Assembly (NCBI GenBank): GCA_036674765.1
Contig: JARVKI010000036.1
Coordinates: 62,001 to 126,000, forward strand
Source of the DNA: Seiridium cupressi
Lineage: Eukaryota > Ascomycota > Sordariomycetes > Amphisphaeriales > Sporocadaceae
Direction: 5' to 3'
DNA length: 64,000 nucleotides
Positions 33,452-44,873 of this stretch are shown here, piece by piece. Under the pieces are notes generated by a model, which was given only the letters and a program-made list of their open reading frames with translations, did no database searches and was not told the DNA's origin. How positions within the stretch are numbered: position 1 is the first letter of the stretch; the number at the start of each line of letters is the position of its first letter. The translations under genes and the position numbers were made by a program.

Positions 33452-35050
33452 ATGCCGGCTCTTGCAATTTCTCTCGAAGACGAACAGAAGGCGTTCGAAG
33501 CTGAGGTTGCGGCGATCGAGAAACAATGGAGTTCTCCGAGGCAGTCTCACTTGAAACGGCCTTATGATGCCCCAACTATTGCTGCGCTTCGCAACTCCGT
33601 TCCTCTAGCATCGTATTTGTCTTCTACACAAGCACTTAAACTGTGGAAACAATTGCACGAGCATAGGGTCAGCAATACTTGCGAGCTGGCATTCGGTACT
33701 ACGGATCCCGCGACGGTGTCACAAATGGCAAAGTACCAGCAGACCGTCTATGTCTCCGGCGCGTTGTGCGGTTTCTCCGAAGTGGCCATTCCCGGCATGG
33801 ACCATGCCGACTACCCATGGGACACAGTCCCCAAGGTGGTGTCCAAGATTTTCAAATCGCAGCTCTGGCATGACCAGAGACAGCGACAGTTTCGTCTGCG
33901 GCACCAGCAAGAGCAGCGTGCCGAGCTAGAGAACTGGGACTACCTTGCCCCCATTATTGCCGATGGCGACATGGGTTTCGGTAGTTTGACTAGTACCATG
34001 AAGATGGCGAAGGAGTTTGTGGAAGCTGGCGTTGCTATGATTCATATTGACGATCTGGCTATCGGCATGAAGAAGTTCACTGTCGGGCAGGGCCGCACTG
34101 TTGTGCCCACAAGCGAGTACCTGGATCGCTTAACGGCCGTCAGAATGCAATTCGACATCATGGGCGCAGAGACCCTCTTGCTATGTCGTTGTGATACTGA
34201 CCATTCAGAGTTCATCACCAGTGTCATAGATGAGAGAGATCACGAGTATGTCCTCGGAGCGACCAACAAAGTGGAGCCATTGAAGAATTTCCTGAAAACA
34301 GCCCAAGCAGAGAATAAGGACCTCAAAGCAGCTAGGAATGAGTGGAAGGAGACGGCCGGACTCAAGACGTTTGACGAGGCTGTCAAGGCGGTGGCCTCTG
34401 AGAGCGAGTATGCCACATACGCGGCTGAGCTCACGAAGGATAAGTTCACGTCTTTATCGAGACGTCGGGAACTAGCAAGCAGTACACTTGGGAAGGAGGT
34501 TTTCTTTGACTGGGATATTCCGAGATCCTCGGTCGGTCAATACATGTTCAAGTCAAGCGTGAAAGCGGTGGTCGAGCGCGCCCTCGCAGCGGCGCCGCTG
34601 GGAGATGTGACATGGGCCAGGATGGACTCACCTGTTTGGAAGGATATTGTCGACTTCCACACGGAAATCCGCAAGGTCCATCCCGAACGCCTCTTTGCTT
34701 TTGGTTATACTGGTGACTATGATTATAACAAGGCCGGCTTCTCGGACGAGCAAGTCAAAACTTTGCATTTGGACCTAGCCAAGATGGGTATTGTATGGCA
34801 GGTTCAGCCAATCTGGAGTTTGCAGGGTCTCAACATGGTCACTACAGATTTCAGTAAGTTATGGAGTGAGGAGGGTATTGCTGGATATCTGCGAACGGTT
34901 CAAGGACCGGCGCTAAGCAGGAAACCCATGACCGATGGTTTTGAAAAGCTGTCTTGGTGTGGGGGGTACCTCGCAGATGCATTCTTTGAGACGGTTGCTG
35001 GCGAATCTATTGTAGAGAAGGGCAAAGCTGAATATTTCAAGAGGCACTGA
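33452..35050 (+). CDS. Isocitrate-lyase-like protein lacking both catalytic motifs
   Basis: Single exon, 532 aa from the ATG at 33452 (close to the ~540 aa of fungal isocitrate and 2-methylisocitrate lyases). An in-frame upstream ATG at 33290 falls in the promoter. The whole fold is recognisable: early EAEVAAIEKQW, VSGALCGFSE, PIIADGDMGFGSLT, HIDD, RLTAVRMQFDIMGAETLL, ITSVIDERDHEYVLGATN and the late IWSLQGLNMV. Alignment of the catalytic loop to KKCGH is gap-free, yet the sequence reads KKFTV (about residues 207-211). The second loop, normally NxSPSFNW, reads GYTGDYDYN (about 415). HIED is HIDD. Normal lyase chemistry is therefore unlikely. It may do another reaction of the PEP-mutase/ICL superfamily or be a pseudoenzyme. 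No frameshift is seen. Confidence 0.85.
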   Translation: MPALAISLEDEQKAFEAEVAAIEKQWSSPRQSHLKRPYDAPTIAALRNSVPLASYLSSTQALKLWKQLHEHRVSNTCELAFGTTDPATVSQMAKYQQTVYVSGALCGFSEVAIPGMDHADYPWDTVPKVVSKIFKSQLWHDQRQRQFRLRHQQEQRAELENWDYLAPIIADGDMGFGSLTSTMKMAKEFVEAGVAMIHIDDLAIGMKKFTVGQGRTVVPTSEYLDRLTAVRMQFDIMGAETLLLCRCDTDHSEFITSVIDERDHEYVLGATNKVEPLKNFLKTAQAENKDLKAARNEWKETAGLKTFDEAVKAVASESEYATYAAELTKDKFTSLSRRRELASSTLGKEVFFDWDIPRSSVGQYMFKSSVKAVVERALAAAPLGDVTWARMDSPVWKDIVDFHTEIRKVHPERLFAFGYTGDYDYNKAGFSDEQVKTLHLDLAKMGIVWQVQPIWSLQGLNMVTTDFSKLWSEEGIAGYLRTVQGPALSRKPMTDGFEKLSWCGGYLADAFFETVAGESIVEKGKAEYFKRH

Positions 35051-35180
35051 GTACTGAATGGTTCTTAGCTCATTAGCGACTCTAAGAATAATAAACACAC
35101 GCCATTTCAAGACATCAAGCCAGGCGAAGGTTGATGAGTAGCAAGTGACGTAGGTTTTGTATCAAATTGAATTCAGATTA

Positions 35181-37583
35181 CTATTGCCAGGTCTCGTAGT
35201 CAAACATTCCTGGGAATGACAGCAGTTCCTCCGTGCCAGTGTTTTCAGCCTCAGTCCCCATACCCTCGAAATTATACATGGGCTCTGTTGAAAATGGTAA
35301 CTCAAAAGACAGCATCGTAGGCGGTGTCATAGTGCTGGGTTGATTCGCCTGAGCTGCCAGGATATCCTCTCTGTTCCTGTGAATCGGTGCAAGCAATCCG
35401 GGCACAGATGGTGGCCGCGGCAATGGTTCTGCGGGGCCTGGGCGTGGAAAATCACTGGAGGTCATTTCTTCGATCATTCTGAGTATTGGTCGGTGAACTA
35501 TAAGAGCTCGAACTTGAGGAAGCTTTTCACGTATAGTAACGATAGATCTTTCTGAGAGCCGCTTCGGCGGACGATTTGGTCGGTCTACAAGTGGGATCTC
35601 GCGGGCTATGAGCTCAAATACATCGCGGAGGCAATCTGCCCTGGGCCAGCGATCAGCCATGATGGCTAGGATATTTGAACAAGCTCTGATAGCATCAGAG
35701 ACGTCAGGGGAATCGTAGTTCTCGGTTCTGTTGGCTGGAGGCGTAGCCCAGAAGCAGTACAACAGCGTGATCCCTGACTGGAATTGAACCAACAACTAAA
35801 CTCCAATCAGAACTAACCAGCGTCTGGGTAAACAGGAATAACTTACTCCTAGCCAGGACTGAGCTATTTGACGATCCATCTGCGTTTTCCGGAATATCAA
35901 GCAAGCCTGGCTGCTAGCCTGCACCGACCAGTCTCCAGCCGGCCCCAGAACGGTCTCCTTGGTTGGGCGGTACAACATCAATAAAGTATAGTGATAGATC
36001 ATTGCAAGCCATCTGTTTGATGTATATCCCTTACTATGTGGGTCAGAGAACTTTTGAACTCTGGATCTATAGTTTTCCAACTCGGCGAGTATACGTATTC
36101 GCCACTCTGGAGACTTCTCAAACCGCATGGCGTAGTCCCATCGAAGCGTGAAAGCCATTATTTCGGACTGTATACGCCGGCACTGAACGATGTGTAGGGA
36201 AGAAGAAACACAGGTATAATTGGAAGCATCGGGTAGTTCTGAATCTTGTGGCGTTTCGCTTGCAACTTGTAGCAAATCATGGTCTTCAATATTGTTATAT
36301 ATCTTCAGTGTTATCATGGCGTCTGGGATAGAAGGCGGGAGATCGAACGATGACATAACCAGCCGATCGAGTTTGTATGCGCACCAGAAACACCGGCGAC
36401 GCATTTGATTTCCTAGCCGAATCGCAGGGGTTATGGGATCTAGCTCGGTTTCTGCGAGATGAAATTGTTGTTGGACGCAGTAACGCATGGTAGTAGAAGC
36501 AAGGGTCAGAATACGCCCTGACGAGCTCTTATGGAGGGCATGGACGCTCAATAGTAGGTATGCTTGCACATGGAGTACTGGGTCTTCCTGAGCAAGAACC
36601 GAGGGTAAGAGTGCCACACCGTTTCGATAGAACATTTGCGCATCCAATTTACTGGCCGGTGAGCCATGGAGAAGGAGCAGCGCAGTCGCATATGCTAAAT
36701 TCACGAAGAATCCTTGCCATCGAGACTTTGATGGAGAAACGGAGCTTTCTACCCAAGAGGCATGCCACGTTAAGAATGTGTCCCAATGCAAAAATGGATA
36801 CTGCACTTGAGCGCGCTCGCGATATGTCTGGAGCAGGAGTTCTTTGACCTCGGACGATATATCGACTTCAGAAAATTGAGAGGTTGGTAGCTTGCCGATT
36901 GGCACTTCGTCCTGACCGGCGACTGACGGTTCTGAGTTAACATCCCGAGGAATTGACGGTGATGCTATCAGACCGAATATCAGATGATCAAACCCAGTGT
37001 CAGGCTCATCTTCGTTTGTCCAGATAGATTTTCGAGAGAGGTCCTCAGTGTAGCTCAGCAACCTGGTCCGTGGTCCTGTTCGGGTGGAGATAACATCGTT
37101 GTCCTCCACGACAGAAAGATCTGTGTCGGGAACTGATGTTGTCCGTGGTCTAGAGGCGCCAATGGATGAAACTCCATTAGTAGATTGCCTGTCAGATGGC
37201 TGAACCTGGCATGAGACGGCGCTGTTCGAAGATGTGCGCCTTTGCTGGCCTTGAACCGATGCCCTCATATGGTCCAGACTTTGCTGGGGATCAAGGGATT
37301 CAAGTTCGGCAATCCTCTCCTCGAGTGCTTTCACATATTGACTTTCCACATGGGATCGCGGCGCTGGCTCCGTTGGAATACACTCATCTCTTGACTTCTG
37401 GCAATTGGTGCAGGGTCTCAGATCATCACATTTCTGTTTTCTGTGGCGACACCTCCTGTTCTCACATCAGTCTCAACACACGCAGTAGCCCGATTGGTGG
37501 TAATTGCTGCCTCACCTGCATGCCAGAACCCGCTGCCTCTTGAGGGGTGGTTGTTCGCAGGGCGGCAACCTGTCATCGTCCAT
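35181..37583 (-). CDS. Zn2Cys6 transcription factor with fungal-specific regulatory domain
   Basis: Exons 37583-37516, 37455-35847 and 35795-35181; exactly 763 aa. The zinc cluster has Cys22, 25, 32, 38, 41 and 48 (C-x2-C-x6-C-x5-C-x2-C-x6-C) and is split by intron 1 inside codon 23. A short coiled-coil linker (VKALEERIAELESL) follows. The middle homology region (Fungal_trans) covers about 230-560, with FLHWDTFLTWH, YLLLSVHALHKSSSGR and RRRCFWCAYKLDRLV. It is the Gal4-like dimeric regulator type, expected nuclear and to bind paired CGG triplets. It ends 130 bp from the convergent lyase-like gene and is a plausible local regulator of the 22.7-41.3 kb set; this is inference. Confidence 0.9.
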
Positions 37584-39609
37584 GGAGCCTATTGGAAGAC
37601 CTAGGCTATAGCCGCATAGAGGCTTTTGACATTACAACCCCATGGCAGCGAAGCTAAACAGATACATACAATACTCATACAAACCGATAAGAACAAATGG
37701 GGTGGCACTTTCGGCGCCTTGGTGGGTATCCGATGGGAGGGGACGAACTACACTAGGTCAGAAAGAGATAAAGAGCGGCATTGCCCCACCTAGCACTCTA
37801 ACTAATAGCCGGTCAGAGCCGGTGGATGGACGCAACAGAGGTGGAAGTTGGGGCATGCACATGACCTCAATAGGGCGAAGGACGGGGTCTCTCTCTCTTT
37901 TTTCTGACCCGAAATAGTGTTGAACATTATAGGGTATCTAGTTATTGAGAACATCATGAGGGCGATGTCAGTAGACAACGAACATGGGGATAGCTCTAGG
38001 GGGGAGCCGATGGAGTAGCCGCAAACGAGGGGAGCTTACCGCTGTCATATAGCTCAAAGCATACCCAAATAAGAACAGTATCCCTCGTGGTAGCGCCCTG
38101 CAAATTGTGGGCAGACGAGACCCTCGAAGGTCCTACGAGGGCGGAACTGGGTTGCACAAACTTTCTGCCCTGGTTTCTACTAGGTACCTGGTTATCGTGG
38201 TTTCCATGACATTGAACTTATGATAATTGTACTGCGTTTTAGCTACGATCTTGAAGGTGTTGGCATAATAAAGTAAAAAAATATATAAAACGAAATTTTG
38301 GCAAAACGTCGCTATGGCTGCGAAGCCAAGCAGATAGTCTTCGGTAGTTCATGTATACTCAATCATAGTGCAACGAGAAGATGGCCGTCTTCATATTAAT
38401 TGGCCATAAACGTTCTGGGCAATGATTCAAACGAATCTTATTGGTTACCCAGTTAAGCAAGTGTCATTATATGATGATGGATATATCAGCGTATTCGGTC
38501 GATATTTAAATTGCACCTGCACTTATGCACTACTTGGCCCGCTTTTCATGCAGTAGGCATATAATGTAGACACATCGTGACACCCACTGGTATAGGTATG
38601 GTTTACTAGGCGAGTGCGTTCTAGGTATATCAATCCACTTGTCAAAGTTTAAAAGGTAAACGAATGATATTTCCCAGAACACTATACAAACTAGGTTATA
38701 ATCCTGAACTATGCTGACCCAAGGTCGTGAATACGCCGACTTAATCACTGTTTCCTCCAACAGTGCAGCCATCTGCACCATAAGAGACCGTACTCCCGAT
38801 AATAAACACACTCCTATTCTTCCCGTCGGAGACAATAGGGAGCGCTCTTCAAGGGGGGAACTAGTTCCCGTACAATACGAAGCATGCAAATCACATGTTG
38901 CAGTCCGAGATACATTGAAGTAAACTCATACATCGCTGCCAGGACAAGGAAGTCTATCGACAACTCCCTAGGAGCCATGCCCGTCTCATCGCCGTTCAGA
39001 CAACTACGAAACATTTGAGGCGTGGCAGATTTATTATAGGCACTTTTATCATTTGGGCTAGCACTGTAAGCTTGAGCTTGCATATACCCTAGATACAGCC
39101 GTGATGCTTTACTTCATCATGATCACTTGCAGGTCAGTCCGAAGTATTGAAATACTCGCTCCCCTATTAACAATCATGCCCAAGTCATTGGAGCAGCAGC
39201 CTTATGTGTGTGGCTCAGTAATGATGAAATCGCTGTGAATTGCCGAACTGCGTACACTTTCTGGCTTTTGTTGTTTGTACCTACCTACATGTACATAGCA
39301 GGACCTGTAGCACAAGGATCTTAACGTAAGATTGTGCGGGCCAAATCACCAGATTTGGCTAGAACAGCCGTATGTTCCTAGGTTAGGTTCTATTATAAGC
39401 GCTGCGCTAGATTGGGTAGCACATGTTACCCCAGACACATCTCGTCGACGTCCTTCGAGCCTCAACCTCGGACTAGCCCCGCGGTTCTGGTAAAACGTGT
39501 CAGAAATGTCAAGTCTCTATTGTCTTGCGCCGCTCTACTCTTATATTTCACCGTTCAGCGCTCTATCTTCACCCTTGGGCCAACAGCCAAGCATATCGCC
39601 CTCAAACAG
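37584..39609. other. Divergent intergenic region between two regulators, 2.0 kb
   Basis: No gene seen. It is partly AT-rich (38240-38520), with many stops in all frames. It serves as the upstream region for both Zn2Cys6 genes. Confidence 0.55.
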
Positions 39610-41317
39610 ATGGCGCGGAAGGGGAGTCGCAAGGTCAGAACAGGGTGCATAACCTGCAAGTACGAGACAAGCACGTATGGAAGGAGGCTAGTAGCAACTG
39701 ACTGAGAATACTAGAATCCGCAAAGTGAAGTGTGATGAAGTAAAGCCTCATTGCATGCGATGCATTACGACAGATCGTCAGTGTGATGGCTATGCTGTTG
39801 CCAAACCCAGATCCGACCTCTCGTGGCATCGCCCACGTCAACTATTCCCAGGGATCAGCAACTCGGCCGAGGGCAGAGCCCTGCAATTCTTTTGCGAGGT
39901 AGCCGGTCCTCTGCTCCCGGGAGCCACGGATCCCTACTTCTGGACGCATGTGGTAATGCAATTTAGCAACTTTGAGCCAGCCGTCAGACACGCTGTTGTC
40001 GCCATCAGCTCTCTCTACGAGCGGCACCAAAGTGATCAGAGGCCGGGTGTTATTTCATCGTCGGATGGTTTTGCGCTGCAACACTATACTGCCGCAATTC
40101 GCGAACTGCGGACGACTGAAAACCAGCCACTGGTACTTCTGGTCTGTGTACTATTCATATGCATCGAATTCCTGCAATCCAACAAGGAATCAGCCATCAT
40201 TCACTGCAAGCATGGGATAAACGTCTTGGGACAAGTTACTTCGACCTACCCGTGGACCCGGGAGCACCTCGTGCCAATCTTTCGGCGGTTGAGCTTGATT
40301 CCATTTTTCTTTGCAAAGATAGCCTCGGACTTGCCAAGCCTAGCTGGCCTCGATGAGCCGTTCTCCGAAGTAATTGATACTTTCGAGGAAGCGCGAACCA
40401 TGATCGATGTTATCATGAGCCGTGCCATGCAGTTGGTACGATGGGGCGATGAGTATCGTCTTGGTGGACTACGGCATACGCCGGTCTCACCAAACCTGCT
40501 AGAAGAACAGGAATTGATCGGTAGACTTTTGGACCGTTGGCATGCCTCTTTCACCAAGTTCGCTGTCAAGATGGCCGTACCCGCCTCCCCTGTGGCCCAG
40601 CGTATCAAACTAGAACAACAATACGTTCAGCAGATGTCGACAGCCTTCTTATCGATCAGCTACGAAACTGGTATGATATGGAGGCATATAGCCTTTGCAT
40701 GTAACGAGACCGAGTACGATGACTACATGGATGGCTACCGTCGCGTCGTTGAACAGGCCCTTGCCATCGCCCCGGCCTCACCCGATTTTGTGTGCATGGT
40801 CCCTAACCGACCCAAATTTATATTCGAGATGGGCTTCGTACCCTTACTGTACTTTGTCGTGGTTAAGTGCCGTGACCTAGAGACTCGTCTTCTGGCGCTG
40901 CGTTTCATGCAGTCGCTGGGAGTACCCCGAGAAAGCCTGTGGGATGTCAACACAACATATGCGCTAGGTCGACGGATCATAGAAGTTGAGCATGGTGTGA
41001 CGCTGGATAATCGCGGGCATCTTCTCACACCAGCGGATTTTCCTGGCCTTCCGCCCGAACACCTGAGAGTTCGAGGCACCTGGACCGAGGGTGGGCCTTC
41101 GACGGAGCGGTATATTGACGGAAACAAGGTCGTCGGCAAGATGATAGGCTTCTATTTGTTGATTATGGATGATTCGACCTATCTCCAAACCGAGTTTCTC
41201 CCCGATGACCTTGACGCCGCGCGTTTGGTCGGGTTCAATCAGACAAATGTGTTCGCGCTGGCAAATTTCGAGTCTGCGACATCGTCTACACCAACATCTC
41301 TCACCTTAGCATCGTGA
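39610..41317 (+). CDS. Zn2Cys6 transcription factor (DUF3468/Fungal_trans_2 type)
   Basis: Exons 39610-39659 and 39715-41317, with a 55-nt intron containing CTGAC; 550 aa. The zinc cluster is complete: Cys13, 16, 23, 30, 33 and 40, in the form TGCITCKIRKVKCDE...C..C.....CDGY. Intron 1 cuts it just after the second Cys. The rest carries the family's regulatory region: RALQFFCEVAGPLLPGATDPYFWTHVV, FEPAVRHAVVAISSLYE, HYTAAIRELR and FLQSNKESAIIHCKHGINVL. Nuclear regulator, target unknown. It belongs to a different subfamily from the neighbouring factor at 35.2-37.6 kb, so the two are not recent duplicates. Confidence 0.9.
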
Positions 41318-42812
41318 AACCCTTTTTCTTCGACATCAGAGAATAAAGGCAACCTCTTCGCAAAATATTAAAATACCCATGGCGATAGACTGCGTCGAGA
41401 CAGAATATCTGTATGATGATACCCAGTGATGCGCTACAGTGGGGGGCCTGCGGCCCCACACCCAGCAGGGTGCACGTGCCAGCTGGCACCTCCGGCACCA
41501 GCTGTCACAGTTAGATAGATTAGCAGCCCCTCCGCTCCGCGGAGGAGCTGGAGACCATCTTTCTAATACATCACTTTCAGACCCTATACTAGGCGTACCA
41601 CCCAGCACCAATAAGAGCAAACTCTATGAAATTAATCACACATATATCACATGTGGGATTGAATATATTCGGGGTTAGAAAGTGTTCCTTCTTATTCACC
41701 TATGAGTTGAATTGATACTCTTAGCATGATTGAGCTGTGAGCGTCTTTCTAAAAGCACTGATTCCCGAAGATGAAAAGTGCCCGATGTCAGGATTCTGTC
41801 TTAGACATGGGGAGTATATGACTGCCATTGCGGGAAAGCCTCGTGGCGATGCTGCCAAGCTGCAGTCATGAATAGCACCTGTTTTAAGTTCACGGTTGGC
41901 CCGGAAATTTAGAGACCGGCACTGTTGAGATATACTAGCCAGTTCTATGGATCATAGAGCAGTTTTCGGGCCGCTTCTGATTGCATGCTTCTCTATGTAC
42001 ATTGAGTTTCGTCTAAGAATTCGTGAGATAGGACGAATGCGATCTACATACTTAGGTAATTGATATACCTAGGTAATAATCAAGTATCCTACTTCTCATA
42101 GCATAACGCTCCGAAAAGTGAACCTTCCCTCCTGCCGAAATGCTTATCTGGTCACATACTTTGAGCTAATGTAAGTGCTGACGCCATGAGTAATAGGTTT
42201 AGCTCTCGCACAGCAGCCCACCAGGGTCGAACATGTCCAATACGAATTTGTGTGATACGATCACCGTATTTGATGCTGGTCAATCAACATATTCTGTCTC
42301 AATTAGTTGGGTGCCCAGAATGATAGACACTGGGGCCCCCGGACCGTTTATGGGCGCTAGAACACGCTATCTCCAAGGGAAGCCCACTGACCGGCATGGG
42401 CCCTACCGGGCTCGGGCGTGTGTGCTAATAATGGTGTGACGGGCCGCGTTGGAAGCCGCGACGTCACCTAGCACTCATATTGGATATGACCATTATCTCC
42501 ACATGCCCGAGTAATCCTCCATCTGATAAGACTCTCATTGATCCTGTTTAAGCAAGTGGTTTTCGACTTTGAATCGTTCGTCTGGGAACCCGCGGCCTGC
42601 ATCGGCAAGCGATTGGTCACACACCGCCCTTGCAATCTCGCTCGACACGGACGCCTCAAACACGGCAGCTTAAGCGCCCACGCCCGCAACGCGACAAAGG
42701 GACCCTAGAAAATCGACCGTCCTTTCTGACCCTGTAGGGCTTCGCGTGGGAAAATAGTCGACCGAACCTCAGTGTTTGTATAGCACACGTTGGACATGCC
42801 GCGGTAGTAGTG
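41318..42812. other. Intergenic, 1.5 kb, with GC palindrome cluster
   Basis: No gene seen. AT-rich sequence surrounds a compact GC-rich palindrome group at 41443-41544. The last ~400 bp form the upstream region of the Ser/Pro-rich protein gene. Confidence 0.55.
41443..41544. repeat. Cluster of four GC-rich inverted repeats
   Basis: Four perfect inverted repeats occur in 102 bp: GGGGCC-TGC-GGCCCC (41443-41457), CACCC-AGCA-GGGTG (41459-41472), the 14-bp palindrome GTGCCAGCTGGCAC (41476-41489) and CTCCGCGGAG (41535-41544). The block begins right after CAGTGG. Flanking DNA is AT-rich. It could be a transposon terminus, a GC cluster like those of fungal mitochondrial DNA, or a structured RNA end; none is shown. 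Confidence 0.6.
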
Positions 42813-44873
42813 ATGGACCATATGAGTACCGGAGGCGACGACGCGATTACTGGCGACCTGCAAGGTCTAGGTGAGGGATCCATACAGCTGGAGAGATCGC
42901 CCCATTCCCTCACAAAGACCCGGAGTCTCTCGGACGGGGGTGGCGCCCAATTGTCGCCGTCGCCGTTTATAGTCGATACCAGAAGAACGTCCAAAGATGA
43001 TAGCTCGCTGAGAGACTCGCCTTCGTCGGCGGCGCCGAATACGAACCCAACACCCGTTACGCCGAGACGGCCGGAATTCCCCCTTCGCGGCCTGTCGTTG
43101 CAGATGCCCAGTCGCGACCTTGCGACCACTCCGGGACAAGCACAAGCCGTTCACGCCAAACCGAGTCCTTTGTCTCCCAAGCTCGACCAATCCCACATCT
43201 ATGCCTCTCCCACAAATATCCTACCTAGGCGGTCGCGGGGCTTGGACTTCTCAAGGGCCGCAACAAGCCTGCACCACTCAACACTCGCCGAACAATCCTC
43301 GCCCGACACCTCGCCCACCATCGGCGGTGGAAGAGCAATGAATATCCCAGGCCGAGGTTTAGGAGAATACGGGACTGAGCAGTCATCAAATTCTTTGTGG
43401 TCCATCATGGGTAACCAGGAACGGATGAATATATCGAGCTCGGTCGGCAGCGGCAACCACATCGCGTTGGGCTCCGATTCCTCGTCCAGCTCTGGTGATG
43501 ACGATCCTATGGATGAAGAGATGGAAGATGCCTTTATGGGCACACCGCAGGCTGCAAAGACTGGTCATGTCACCGGGATACCGTGGATGCCCAGCAACTC
43601 CCCAGCCGCCAATAGTTTGAACAGCTTCAGGAACCGGCCTAGAAGACAATCCAAGAAGAAGTTCCGGGGTTTACTGGGGTTGGGCTTCAATCCTGCTGCA
43701 CCACCTGCGCTGTCCAAGTCACCTCCCAATAACGTAGTGAACGAGATGAAGGATTCTCCCGGGGCGCATGCACGGAGGGAAAGCATCAGTTGGGCTGCTA
43801 ATCAACTACACATTTCTGCCGGAGAGGAGGAGAAGGCTATGGAATCAATTGAAATCCCCAGAGACGGGCGTGGAGGGGTCATCAGGAGAGCTGTTACTCG
43901 GCGAGGCAATCTTTTGGTGAGGCCCCGGTTTGAAGACCATGCTTTGTCGACTATGTGCTAACTCTTCATCTAGCCAAAGACGAAAGGCTTCGCTCGTATC
44001 CGAGCCGCTCTGGCCGAAGAAGGGGCGCCTGTAGACTCTGAGTTCCGGCGTGAAGCTGAAGTCATTCGACAAGTGCGCGAAAGTGACATGGATCTCGAGC
44101 CTCGAATTCCCTCGGGTCCTACGGGGCCACTCGATATCGTCTCGGCAAAGTCCTCCCCCAACCTCAACAATGAGAATATCGACGATGTATTGGACGATGA
44201 TCTCATGGGGGACTCGGGGTTGTCAAGCAGCTTCAAACAGCAAGCCTTGAAAAACTCAAAGGGCAAACAATTTTGGGACGATTTCTCCGAGACAAGCAGT
44301 GTTAATGGCAGCCGCGTCACGCCTCCCCCGCCTGCGTTTCTCCCTCGTGGCTCCTCATCAGGCATTAGCGACATGAACATGGATTCGCCTCTAACAGGAA
44401 CAAATAGTTTGTTTGGACCCGGTCCAGCACTGGCCATGATTGGGAATGAAAGTGACAGCCAACGCTCAGAAACACCACAAATCTCTGGCTCCGCACAAGG
44501 ATCCCAGGGACCCAGGATACCACCCACTGCCGAGGAGATAACCCGCCGTATAAACAACAAAAGGCGGAGAGATGACGACTTCGACCCAGTCAGTTTTAAA
44601 AGGCGAGCAGTGAGCCCTGGAATGAGCGTGCACAACTCCCCCATTATGCAGAGTCCCCTACAGCGCGATATGGCGCCGTGGGGCTCAAGACCTGGGAGCA
44701 ACCATGGCGGCGACAAAGCTTCCGGCACGCCTAGTGATAATGGCAGCACTGGAGGAACCAACAGTGGCGGCACCACGAGCGGTGGGAGACCTATCAATGG
44801 AGCTAAGGGCCGAGTTGGATTCCAGGGCATGGTGGACACACATGATGGTCTCATGCGCATGAGCATCGAATGA
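42813..44873 (+). CDS. Ser/Pro-rich, mostly disordered protein, function unknown
   Basis: Exons 42813-43916 and 43974-44873, each a whole number of codons (phase-0 intron of 57 nt); 667 aa. Most of the protein is low-complexity Ser, Pro, Gly and Asn. It carries many S/T-P sites, an acidic block (GDDDPMDEEMEDAF, about residues 230-245), a basic block (RRQSKKKFRG), and a short conserved-looking ordered segment across the splice site: KGFARIRAALAEEGAPVDSE and REAEVIRQVRES (about 372-405). NKRRRDDDFDPVSFKRR near residue 570 looks like a bipartite nuclear-localisation signal. I expect a phosphorylated nuclear protein. I do not recognise an orthologue. An in-frame ATG at 42822 is an alternative start. 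Confidence 0.7.

Noticed and set aside
35181..41317. The two Zn2Cys6 genes as a recent duplication
   Set aside because: They belong to different regulatory-domain subfamilies and share no similarity beyond the zinc cluster.
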